From Desulfuromonadales bacterium (lineage in GTDB: Bacteria > Desulfobacterota > Desulfuromonadia > Geobacterales > Pseudopelobacteraceae), in the NCBI GenBank assembly GCA_015688915.1, contig JAATGX010000017.1, positions 1 through 12,127 of the forward strand: 12,127 bases of DNA, given 5' to 3'. The notes under the pieces were generated by a model that was given only the letters and a program-made list of their open reading frames with translations, ran no database searches and had not been told where the DNA came from. Position numbers and translations under genes: made by a program. Shown one piece after another: positions 6,030-12,127 of the stretch; the stretch's first letter is position 1, and the number at the start of each line of letters is the position of its first letter.

Positions 6030-8459
6030 ATGGAAACGTTACAATCAAAAGAGGGGCAATTCATCGATCCCGTTTGCTCAATGAGCGTATCGAACGCCTC
6101 TGCGTTCCATTTCGAACATGAGAACAAGCCCTATTTTTTCTGCAGTGAACATTGTCTGCACAAATTCAAGGAACAGCCGGAACAGTATCTGAAGGGCATG
6201 CCCACACCGCCCCATGGGCATGACAATACCACGACCCCAGCCTATACCTGCCCCATGCACCCCGAAGTTGAGCAGCAGGTGCCGGGCAGTTGTCCGAAAT
6301 GCGGTATGGCGCTGGAGCCCATGGGCATTCCGGTCGCCACGACAAAAAACGGCTATACCTGCCCCATGCATCCCGAAATCCTGCAGGATCACCCTGGCAC
6401 GTGCCCCAAGTGCGGCATGGCGCTGGAACCGATCACGGTCGGCATCGAAGAGGAAAACCACGAACTCATGGACATGAACCGCCGCTTCCGGGTTTGCGTC
6501 GTGCTGGCGTTGCCGGTGTTCGTACTGTCGATGGCGGCGGACCTGGCGCCCGGCTTGCTGCCGCAAGGCCTTACCATGCACACGGTGCAATGGATCGCCT
6601 GCGTGCTGGCAACTCCGGTCGTGGTATGGGGCGGTTGGCCATTTTTCGTTCGCGGCTGGAACTCCGTCATTACGCGGAATCTCAACATGTTCACCCTGAT
6701 AGCACTGGGCATATCCGTCGCCTGGGGCTACAGCATGGTGGCCCTGCTGTTTCCGTGGCTTTTTCCTCCTGTCATGCAGATGCATGGCGGACTGGTGGAT
6801 GTTTACTTCGAGGCTGCGGCGGTGATTACGACGCTGGTCCTGTTGGGGCAGGTGCTTGAATTGCGGGCACGCTCCCAAACCAATGCAGCCATCAAGCTGC
6901 TGCTCGGCCTGGCTCCGAAGATGGCCCGTCTCGTCCGGGATGACGGGACGGAAGAGGACATTCCACTGGGGATGGTGCAACCGGGCAATACCCTGCGGGT
7001 GCGGCCCGGCGAAAAAATACCGGTGGACGGCACGGTCATCAGCGGTGAAAGCAATGTGGACGAATCCATGGTCACGGGCGAGCCGATCCCGGTGGCCAAA
7101 CTGGCCGGCGAAAAACTTATCGGCGCCACGGTGAACGGAACGGGCGGTTTATTGATGCGCGCTGAAAAAGTCGGCTCTGAAACTCTGCTTGCCCGTATCG
7201 TGGCGATGGTGGCCGAAGCGCAACGTTCGCGAGCCCCGATTCAAAAATTGGCCGACATGGTGGCCGGATATTTTGTCCCCGCCGTTGTCACGGTTGCGGT
7301 TGCCGCCTTCATTGTCTGGTGGGTATGGGGGCCGGAGCCCCGGCTGGCCCATGCCATTGTAAGCGCGGTTGCGGTCCTGATCATCGCCTGCCCCTGTGCC
7401 CTGGGGCTGGCCACCCCTATCGCCGTCATGGTCGGCACGGGGCGTGGCGCCATGGCCGGGGTGCTCATCAGGAATGCCGAGGCGCTGGAGGTCATGGAAA
7501 AGATCGACACCCTGGTCGTGGACAAGACCGGCACCCTGACCGAAGGCAAGCCCAGGCTGGTTGTTGTCGAGGCCGAGGCAGGTTTTACCGAAGCGGATAT
7601 CCTGAGGTTTGCCGCCAGTCTTGAACGCGCCAGTGAACATCCCTTGGCGGAGGCGATTGTCGCGGGAGCCAGGGAAAAAGGGATTGAGCCGGTCACGGCC
7701 GCCAGTTTCCAGTCGCTTACCGGAAAGGGTGTGGTGGGAGAAGTCGAAGGCCAGGTAGTGGCCGTGGGCAACCTGAAGCTTCTGGAGCACCTGGGGATCG
7801 ATGCGGGAGATATGCCGCAACGTGCCGACCGCCTGCGCCTGGACGGTACCACCGTCATGTTGATAGCGGTCAATGGCACGGTCGCGGGCTTGGTCGGCGT
7901 CGCCGACCCCCTAAAGGACTCGACCCCCGAAGCCATTCGCGAATTGCACGCCGAAGGCATCAGGATCGTGATGCTCACCGGCGACAGCCATGTCACCGCT
8001 ACGGCCGTGGCAGGTAGATTGGGCATCGACCTGGTCCATGCAGAGGTATTGCCGGACCAGAAAGCCGAGATAGTCAAACAACTGCAAGCCGACGGCCGGA
8101 TCGTGGCGATGGCGGGCGATGGCATTAACGACGCCCCTGCCCTGGCGCAAGCCCACGTGGGCATTGCCATGGGCACCGGTACCGACGTGGCAATGGAAAG
8201 TGCCGAGGTCACACTGGTCAAGGGTGATTTGCGGGGGACCGTCAGGGCCAGGCGGCTGAGCCGGGCCACCATGCGCAACATCAGACAGAACCTGTTCTTC
8301 GCTTTCATCTACAATGCAGCGGGTGTTCCCATTGCCGCAGGTGTGCTGTATCCGTTCTTCGGAATACTGCTGTCGCCGATTATTGCGGCGGCGGCAATGA
8401 GTTTCAGTTCTGTTTCCGTTATCAGTAACTCGCTCCGACTCAGGAGGGCAAAACTGTAG
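6030..8459 (+). CDS. copA: Copper/silver-translocating P1B-type ATPase with N-terminal YHS and two HMBD modules
   Basis: This 809-residue inner-membrane ATPase should export Cu(I), possibly Ag(I), from the cytoplasm. The N-terminus has a YHS domain (about 12-55; DPVCSM, FCSEHC). Two heavy-metal-binding domains follow at about 72-98 and 109-135, each with YTCPMHPE and CPKCGMALEP (Cys 74/88/91 and 111/125/128). There is no classical GMxCxxC HMA domain. The core is complete: TGEP at 349-352, CPC at 454-456 in the metal-path helix, phospho-Asp498 in DKTGT, the nucleotide-binding HP at 537-538, and GDGIND at 696-701. YN at 761-762 and MSFSS at 790-794 are the Cu(I)-type signatures of the last two helices, which argue against Zn/Cd/Pb transport. 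The ATG at 6030 has GGAG about 7 nt upstream. The gene ends in TAG with a second in-frame TAG four codons on. It is divergent from the efflux operon and probably monocistronic. The symbol follows the family; silver-type homologues share this layout. Confidence 0.93.
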   Translation: METLQSKEGQFIDPVCSMSVSNASAFHFEHENKPYFFCSEHCLHKFKEQPEQYLKGMPTPPHGHDNTTTPAYTCPMHPEVEQQVPGSCPKCGMALEPMGIPVATTKNGYTCPMHPEILQDHPGTCPKCGMALEPITVGIEEENHELMDMNRRFRVCVVLALPVFVLSMAADLAPGLLPQGLTMHTVQWIACVLATPVVVWGGWPFFVRGWNSVITRNLNMFTLIALGISVAWGYSMVALLFPWLFPPVMQMHGGLVDVYFEAAAVITTLVLLGQVLELRARSQTNAAIKLLLGLAPKMARLVRDDGTEEDIPLGMVQPGNTLRVRPGEKIPVDGTVISGESNVDESMVTGEPIPVAKLAGEKLIGATVNGTGGLLMRAEKVGSETLLARIVAMVAEAQRSRAPIQKLADMVAGYFVPAVVTVAVAAFIVWWVWGPEPRLAHAIVSAVAVLIIACPCALGLATPIAVMVGTGRGAMAGVLIRNAEALEVMEKIDTLVVDKTGTLTEGKPRLVVVEAEAGFTEADILRFAASLERASEHPLAEAIVAGAREKGIEPVTAASFQSLTGKGVVGEVEGQVVAVGNLKLLEHLGIDAGDMPQRADRLRLDGTTVMLIAVNGTVAGLVGVADPLKDSTPEAIRELHAEGIRIVMLTGDSHVTATAVAGRLGIDLVHAEVLPDQKAEIVKQLQADGRIVAMAGDGINDAPALAQAHVGIAMGTGTDVAMESAEVTLVKGDLRGTVRARRLSRATMRNIRQNLFFAFIYNAAGVPIAAGVLYPFFGILLSPIIAAAAMSFSSVSVISNSLRLRRAKL
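6242..6434 (+). repeat. Internal 111-bp duplication encoding the two HMBD modules
   Basis: The same 18 nt, CTATACCTGCCCCATGCA, start each module at 6242 and 6353. The two modules then align codon for codon with scattered third-base changes down to the CPKCGMALEP codons. The unit is 37 codons, including a short linker. Both copies keep all metal-ligand Cys/His/Met positions, so both are presumably functional. Confidence 0.75.
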
Positions 8460-8586
8460 AGCCCGAAATAGAGTGTTCCGGCATTTTCCTCGTGCTTGTA
8501 GGTGATCCTGTGATGAGACCCAAAAAGTCACGTAAACAAAAAATTACCATAACTTTTCGTTATCTAGGATAGCACCAAACAAATAA

Positions 8587-8618
8587 AAAGGTCTACAGCC
8601 AACCCACTGTAAGCCTTT
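8587..8618 (-). terminator. Intrinsic terminator downstream of brnTA, possibly bidirectional
   Basis: A 12-position stem (8587-8598 with 8607-8618: AAAGG, a T-G wobble, one C-A mismatch, then TACAG/CTGTA) closes an 8-nt loop. Read on the minus strand it is followed by CCTTTTTATTTG, a good U-tract, so it fits the end of the toxin-antitoxin transcript about 75 nt past the antitoxin stop. On the plus strand the tail (GTTATTATT) is weaker, but it might also stop transcription from the ATPase gene, which ends 128 bp before. Confidence 0.55.
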
Positions 8619-8692
8619 GTTATTATTGGCGGCCCTTAGCCAACACACTTCGAACTCTCTTCATTGACGAATAAGACGCCTTGAATGTAATA

Positions 8693-8983
8693 TCAACGTG
8701 CTCCACCGACCCTTTTCCTTGCCGGCTTTTCTTGTGCCTCCATGACGGAGCGAAGAATTTTGTTGGCACGGGTCTGATAGCCTCTGCCATTCTGTTTAAG
8801 CCATGCCACCACGTCAGCATCGAGCCTGATGGTCACAAGCTGCTTGGCCGGAACAAAGACGGCTTTTTCAAAAAATTCATTGCTCAGTTCGGGAATGTCG
8901 GAGTAATCAATGTCCTCGTCCTGCATGGAATCAACCCGCGCCCAATCAGTTTTTGACGGCTTTTTCAAATCGTGCTTTTTCAC
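8693..8983 (-). CDS. brnA: BrnA-family antitoxin (ribbon-helix-helix, type II toxin-antitoxin)
   Basis: This 96-residue protein should bind and neutralise the BrnT ribonuclease and repress the shared promoter. Its N-terminus (KKHDLKKPSKTDWARV) followed by DEDIDYSDIPELSNEFF is the conserved BrnA lead-in. Residues about 46-84 (AKQLVTIRLDADVVAWLK, GRGYQTRANKILRSVM) form the ribbon-helix-helix DNA-binding region, and a basic tail (KPARKRVGGAR) ends the protein. I chose the GTG at 8983 because homologues begin there and an AAGG lies about 9 nt upstream. A longer reading from 9049 would only add residues that overlap the toxin gene. The first 38 nt overlap the 3' end of brnT, consistent with coupled translation. 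The next in-frame ATG would remove the conserved N-terminus. Confidence 0.87.
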   Translation of the reverse strand: MKKHDLKKPSKTDWARVDSMQDEDIDYSDIPELSNEFFEKAVFVPAKQLVTIRLDADVVAWLKQNGRGYQTRANKILRSVMEAQEKPARKRVGGAR

Positions 8984-9224
8984 GGCTGTTTGCCTTTCGT
9001 AACGAGATAATTCTGACGATTCTTGATGTTCTTTGGGTGTAGACGGCAACCATCAAGCGCTTATTGATGTAACCTACAGCGATGAACTGCTTTTCCCCGT
9101 AGTCCTTCCGGTTATCAGGAAATATCAGCCGATCATTTTCAAAAAGCTCATGGGCGACATTGAAATCAACGCCATGTTTTTCAACGTTCGATACGTTTTT
9201 TGCCTCATCCCATTCAAGCTTCAT
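8946..9224 (-). CDS. brnT: BrnT-family toxin (RelE-like ribonuclease, DUF497)
   Basis: This is a 92-residue toxin of the BrnT family; characterised members are ribonucleases with a RelE-like fold that inhibit translation and growth. The N-terminal signature LEWDEAKNVSNVEKHGVDF (residues 3-21) is typical. The core (YGEKQFIAVGYINKRLMVAVYTQR) and the basic C-terminal part (RIVRIISLRKANSREKARFE) are complete, so the toxin appears intact. The ATG at 9224 has AAGG about 5 nt upstream. The gene precedes its antitoxin, which is the normal brnTA order. It is AT-richer than the flanking transporter genes, compatible with horizontal acquisition. An inverted repeat covers the promoter region immediately upstream. 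Confidence 0.9.
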   Translation of the reverse strand: MKLEWDEAKNVSNVEKHGVDFNVAHELFENDRLIFPDNRKDYGEKQFIAVGYINKRLMVAVYTQRTSRIVRIISLRKANSREKARFEKAVKN

Positions 9225-9232
9225 ACAACCTT

Positions 9233-9259
9233 ACTGTAAATACATTTAATATTTACTGT
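9233..9259 (-). promoter_or_regulatory. brnTA promoter/operator: 10-bp inverted repeat
   Basis: The arms ACTGTAAATA (9233-9242) and TATTTACTGT (9250-9259) are inverted copies with one mismatched position and a 7-bp spacer, starting 8 bp before the toxin ATG. On the minus strand the outer arm runs into TTGACA (9257-9262), a perfect -35 hexamer, with TACAGT 18 bp on as a possible -10. That would leave almost no leader, so an alternative pair (TTACTC, 17 bp, TATTAA) slightly upstream is also possible. Either way the repeat overlaps the promoter, as expected for autorepression by the ribbon-helix-helix antitoxin. Confidence 0.55.
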
Positions 9260-9304
9260 CAACCGTGAGAGTAAGAGACAGGTACCAACGATGAGTATCA
9301 AATG

Positions 9305-9340
9305 AAAAAGGCCACTTCTCACGAGAAAAGTGACCTTTTT
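9305..9340. terminator. Bidirectional intrinsic terminator, orphaned from any intact gene
   Basis: AAAAAGG and CCTTTTT pair, then a C-A mismatch, then CACTT with AAGTG around a 10-nt loop. A/T runs on both sides give a U-tract in either direction. No intact gene ends here: brnT reads away from it, and the remnant gene on the plus strand lies after it. On the minus strand the hairpin begins 6 nt after a tRNA-like CCA end (9347-9349). It therefore looks like the natural terminator of a lost or displaced tRNA gene. Confidence 0.7.
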
Positions 9341-9346
9341 GAGATT

Positions 9347-9363
9347 TGGCGCCCCCGAGACGA
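9347..9363 (-). other. tRNA 3'-end-like fragment, candidate attachment-site scar
   Basis: Read on the minus strand, CGTCT-CGGGGGC-G-CCA has the layout of a T-stem 3' strand, a 7-nt acceptor strand, a G discriminator and CCA, followed at once by a terminator. A G discriminator with an acceptor of this kind fits, for example, some tRNA-Arg genes. The similarity ends at the T-loop: a TTCGANT loop is absent, so no tRNA is encoded here. Many tyrosine integrases recombine in exactly this part of a tRNA gene and leave a duplicated 3' end. The identity of the tRNA is a guess. Confidence 0.35.
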
Positions 9364-9652
9364 CGAATCCGATAACTGGGAAATTTGTCTGGATATCAGA
9401 TAATTACAAAAATTTGTGGTCAAGAGCCAAACAAAAACCTGATGGTCTAAAGCCTTCGCCTATTGCATGGAAAGGATTTGTCCTTTCAAAAAAAAATATC
9501 GGTGCCTTTTACAGAAAGAGTTCCCTGAGATCGAATTTGTAAGCGGTACCCATGAGATGCCAGACGAGGGGCATACCGCGGAAATGGATCAATTCGTTAA
9601 GAAAGCGCCCTATCAGCAGCATTTATCTATGGCTGATGTTTTTGGAAAGTAA
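9361..9652 (+). pseudogene. Truncated, frameshifted remnant of an unidentified gene
   Basis: Two partly overlapping plus-strand frames look like halves of one protein: frame 1 with DNYKNLWSRAKQKPDGLKPS and AWKGFVLSKK, then frame 2 with KEFPEIEFVSGTHEMPDEGH and VKKAPYQQHLSMADVFGK, ending at TAA 9652. They join if the A9 run at 9488-9496 had one more A, or if ribosomes slip back one base there. The reconstructed part is about 95 residues. It has no start codon: upstream it runs straight into the tRNA-like fragment and terminator, so its 5' end was removed at that junction. I do not recognise the family. The composition (charged, Trp-containing, no transmembrane segment) looks like a real soluble protein rather than chance. 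Confidence 0.4.
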
Positions 9653-9773
9653 ACACCGCGGTCAATATCGTCGGTGAACAACAACTAAATATTCCGATGT
9701 TCCTCTCCAGCACCTATCGCTGTCCCGGTTAGAGAGCCCCCGCAAGGGCCCCTTCAATAACCTAGTGTGCCGG

Positions 9774-11747
9774 CTAATGCTCTGCTACTTTTGCTATCTC
9801 GAGGCCCGTGTTCTGTCTGATATAGAGTTCAGTGAACATCTCCTCCTCTTCTTTGTTGCGTAACAGCAGGGTACCCAGAATGGCGGACAGGAATCCGATC
9901 GGCACTGAAACGATCCCGGGATTCTTGAGCGTGAAGAGCGGCGCATCAAGCCCCAGCATGGATTTCCCATCCTTGTTCCTAAGGTAATCGGCCCGGGCCT
10001 TTTCAAGGCTCTTCAACTCTTTTTCGACCAGGATCGCCCCTTCAGCCTGCTTCTTTTCCAATGCGGTAACAATCTTCTGCGCATCCGCAGCTATCTTTTT
10101 CGGATAGGTCATATTAGGTGAAACCATTACCAACCCGATCGTGGCGGTTGCTCCGATGACGAGGCCCGCCGTGATCCCTGCGGTATTGAATCTTTTCCAG
10201 AAAAGGGCGAAGAGGACCACGGGAAAGTTGCTGGATGCTGCAACCGTGATGGCAAGCGAGGCAAGGACGATGACATTTTGATTCTCACAGGCGATCGCCA
10301 TCAAGATGGCAAGCGTGCCGACACCAAAAGAGGCGAGTTTCGCCACCCTTACCTGCATGTGCTGATCGGCTTTGCCGTCCTTGTAGATGGTTACGTAAAG
10401 GTCGTGGGCAATGGCCGCCGAGGTCGCAAGCACCAACCCGGAAACCACGGCCAGAATGGTCGCAAAGGCGACGGCACAGACAAAGGCCAGGAGGAGATCG
10501 CCACCGATGCTGCCGACTCCGCCGCCAATATGTTGGGCCAGCATGAGTACCGCCAGGTTCCCCCACTTATCGACCGCCATGATCTTTTGCGGAGACACAT
10601 AGAGGGCCGCACCAAGCCCCAGGATGGTTATCAGCGGCAACAGAAAAAACCCGATAAGGCTCATGGCGACGACGATGCTCTTCCTGGCTTCCTTGGCATT
10701 GGGTACGGTGAAGAAACGCATGACCACATGCGGCAGACCGGCAACACCGAAGAGCAAGCCAATTCCAAGGGATATCTGGTCCAGGGGATCCTTGAGGAAC
10801 AGCCCCAGCTCCAGAAAACGCTGCCCATAGTCAAAACCGGGTTCGGCTGCCGGATGTTTGAGGAGGGCCCGCACATGATCCTGTACGGCTGCGCTCCCCG
10901 CGACGTCGTCAAGGAGTTGGACCGGACTCATGCCTGACTTCCACAGGACGACCACCGAGAGGATGGTGGCCGATGCCATGAGCAGCACGGCCTTTATGAT
11001 CTGTACCCATGTGGTAGCCTGCATGCCGCCAAACCCCACATAAAGGACGATCAGTATCCCCACGCCGATTACGGCGTTCATGTAGGATATGCCGAGAAGA
11101 AGCTGCATCAGCTTGCCTGCGCCGACCAGTTGGACCAACAGGTAAAACGACGAGATGACCACTGTGGAAAGGGCTGAAGCCACACGCACCTTTTTCGATC
11201 GCGACCGGAAGCTGAGAATGTCGCCCAGCGTGTATTTGCCGGCATTGCGGCAGGGCTCGGCTATGATGAGGAGGATGGTCAGGAACGAAACCGTCAAACC
11301 CGCGGCATACATGAAGCCGTCAAGGCCGAAGACGGATACGAGGCCGGTGGTTCCCAGAAATGTCGCGGCCGACAGGGTATCTCCAGCAATGGCCCATCCA
11401 TTCTGCATGCCGCTTATTCCACCGCCGGCAGCGTAGTAATCTGCAGCGGTCTTTGTCTTACCGGCCGCCCAGAAAAGGATCACCATGGTGGAGGCAATAA
11501 TTACCATGAACATGGTGATGGTGAAGGTTCTGTTGGTTTGGATCCCCTTTGCCGAAGCCGTTGTCGGGGCTTTGGAAGCCGCTTGCACCGACGGTGACAC
11601 CGGGACCGGTGGTGTTTGAGCAGATTGCACGCCCACGGTCACGACGGACGCGGCAGCCGCATACGGTCCCGGCTGCAGGTTGGCGGCATGGATACGTGGG
11701 CACAGGGCAAGACTCGACAGCAACAACGCGGCATACAGATATCTCAT
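9774..11747 (-). CDS. actP: Cation/acetate symporter ActP (sodium:solute symporter family)
   Basis: This is a 657-residue inner-membrane symporter for acetate and other short carboxylates. It resembles E. coli ActP along most of its length, for example DYYAAGGGISGMQNGWAIAGD, YLLVQLVGAGKLMQLLLG, FGGMQATTWVQIIKAVLL, GLPHVVMRFFTVPNAKEARKS, FATILAVVSGLVLA, and the tail TELYIRQNTGL. An N-terminal signal-like segment (cleaved near AHA, about residue 22) is followed by a Pro/Ala/Ser-rich linker (to about 71), then about 13 transmembrane helices. It is about 100 residues longer than E. coli ActP because of that linker and a charged insert at about 553-600 before the last helix. The ATG at 11747 shares its A with the stop of the upstream DUF485 gene (TGATG) and has GGAGGG about 6 nt upstream; a GTG at 11750 is the alternative. 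No clear terminator follows within 120 bp. Confidence 0.94.
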   Translation of the reverse strand: MRYLYAALLLSSLALCPRIHAANLQPGPYAAAASVVTVGVQSAQTPPVPVSPSVQAASKAPTTASAKGIQTNRTFTITMFMVIIASTMVILFWAAGKTKTAADYYAAGGGISGMQNGWAIAGDTLSAATFLGTTGLVSVFGLDGFMYAAGLTVSFLTILLIIAEPCRNAGKYTLGDILSFRSRSKKVRVASALSTVVISSFYLLVQLVGAGKLMQLLLGISYMNAVIGVGILIVLYVGFGGMQATTWVQIIKAVLLMASATILSVVVLWKSGMSPVQLLDDVAGSAAVQDHVRALLKHPAAEPGFDYGQRFLELGLFLKDPLDQISLGIGLLFGVAGLPHVVMRFFTVPNAKEARKSIVVAMSLIGFFLLPLITILGLGAALYVSPQKIMAVDKWGNLAVLMLAQHIGGGVGSIGGDLLLAFVCAVAFATILAVVSGLVLATSAAIAHDLYVTIYKDGKADQHMQVRVAKLASFGVGTLAILMAIACENQNVIVLASLAITVAASSNFPVVLFALFWKRFNTAGITAGLVIGATATIGLVMVSPNMTYPKKIAADAQKIVTALEKKQAEGAILVEKELKSLEKARADYLRNKDGKSMLGLDAPLFTLKNPGIVSVPIGFLSAILGTLLLRNKEEEEMFTELYIRQNTGLEIAKVAEH

Positions 11748-12067
11748 CACTTCCCTCCCTCATGGATTTCATCCAGAACCTCTTTCGTAAGAGGGTCGAA
11801 ATAGGTGTTTGCCCGATAGGTGTAGTAGGCGGCGGCAGCCAACATGATGAAGAACTGGGACATGGTGACCAGATACCCGACATTCATCCTGCCAATAATC
11901 TTTATTTTGAATAGCTCCGGGACATAGGCCGCACCGACAATCAGCGTGAAGTATGTGATCGACCCGATACACCAGAGTCCCACGAGAAACACGGTCTTTT
12001 TCTCATGAAGCTTGATGAAGGCGGGTTTTCGGGCTATTGCCTCCCAACTGTAGGTACTGTTTTTCAT
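11747..12067 (-). CDS. yjcH: DUF485 small inner-membrane protein (YjcH-like), partner of ActP
   Basis: This 106-residue protein has two transmembrane helices (about 25-48 and 62-84) joined by a short loop. A soluble C-terminus follows (YRANTYFDPLTKEVLDEIHE) that matches the conserved end of DUF485 proteins. In many proteobacteria a DUF485 gene immediately precedes actP; its biochemical role is not established, though a helper role in symporter assembly or regulation is usually supposed. I chose the ATG at 12067 because AAGGA lies about 8 nt before it. The upstream in-frame ATG at 12085 has no ribosome site. It overlaps actP by 1 nt, so the two are co-translated. The promoter is not identifiable in the 60 nt left before the window edge. 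Confidence 0.9.
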   Translation of the reverse strand: MKNSTYSWEAIARKPAFIKLHEKKTVFLVGLWCIGSITYFTLIVGAAYVPELFKIKIIGRMNVGYLVTMSQFFIMLAAAAYYTYRANTYFDPLTKEVLDEIHEGGK

Positions 12068-12127
12068 ACGGAAAATCCTTTCCATTGTTATGGGATCAAG
12101 TGCCCGCAGTCGCCCCTGTTTACCGGC

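Noticed and set aside
6078..8531. Minus-strand frames of 200-355 codons opposite the copper ATPase
   Set aside because: They are low-complexity, shadow-like translations with no motif. The plus strand has every P-type ATPase signature.
8513..8572. 19-codon basic open frame (MRPKKSRKQKITITFRYLG) after the ATPase
   Set aside because: It is very short, has a poor ribosome site, and shows no family or conservation evidence.
9654..9760. Possible terminator hairpins downstream of actP (CACCG/CGGTG; CTCTC/GAGAG; GCCC/GGGC)
   Set aside because: The stems are only 4-5 bp, the loops are long or poor, and none has a following T-run.
1..12127. CRISPR array, rRNA, complete tRNA or insertion sequence
   Set aside because: No regularly spaced repeats, rRNA signatures, full cloverleaf, transposase or flanking target duplications were seen.

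Overview
The window looks like chromosomal DNA of a Gram-negative proteobacterium. The evidence is an RND tripartite efflux operon with an outer-membrane lipoprotein channel, a copper-type P-ATPase behind a sigma-54-like promoter, and a DUF485/ActP acetate-uptake pair. The metabolic genes are GC-rich, and a clearly AT-richer patch lies at about 8.5-9.65 kb. The long coiled-coil form of ActP and the sigma-54 signal make me lean towards Desulfuromonadota (Geobacter-like), but a beta- or gammaproteobacterium is not excluded.

Left part (1-5559, minus strand): an efflux operon in the order permease, periplasmic adaptor, outer-membrane factor. The permease and adaptor overlap by 8 nt, and the adaptor and channel are 19 nt apart. 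The permease is broken by one in-frame amber codon at 4492-4494, exactly where relatives carry a Trp. One base change (TGG to TAG) therefore splits an otherwise intact 1061-residue transporter. The outer-membrane gene runs off the left edge of the window.

Intergenic control region (5560-6029): no gene, but dense in signals. Facing the efflux operon are a 14-bp perfect palindrome and a 10-bp-phased direct repeat. Facing the ATPase are a perfect 7-bp hairpin, two TGTAGAATAT boxes 20 bp apart, an AT-rich stretch, and a near-consensus sigma-54 (-24/-12) promoter.

Middle (6030-8459, plus): a Cu(I)/Ag(I)-type P1B ATPase whose N-terminus carries a YHS domain and two tandem HMBD zinc-ribbon-like modules instead of classical HMA domains.

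Accessory patch (about 8500-9660): a BrnT/BrnA toxin-antitoxin operon (minus) with its own inverted-repeat operator and a downstream terminator. Beyond it lie an orphan bidirectional terminator directly abutting a tRNA-3'-end-like sequence, and the truncated, frameshifted remnant of an unidentified gene. Together these resemble a scar left at a tRNA attachment site.

Right part (9774-12067, minus): DUF485 membrane protein (yjcH-like) and the cation/acetate symporter actP, overlapping by 1 nt. They form a two-gene acetate-uptake operon whose promoter lies at or beyond the right edge.
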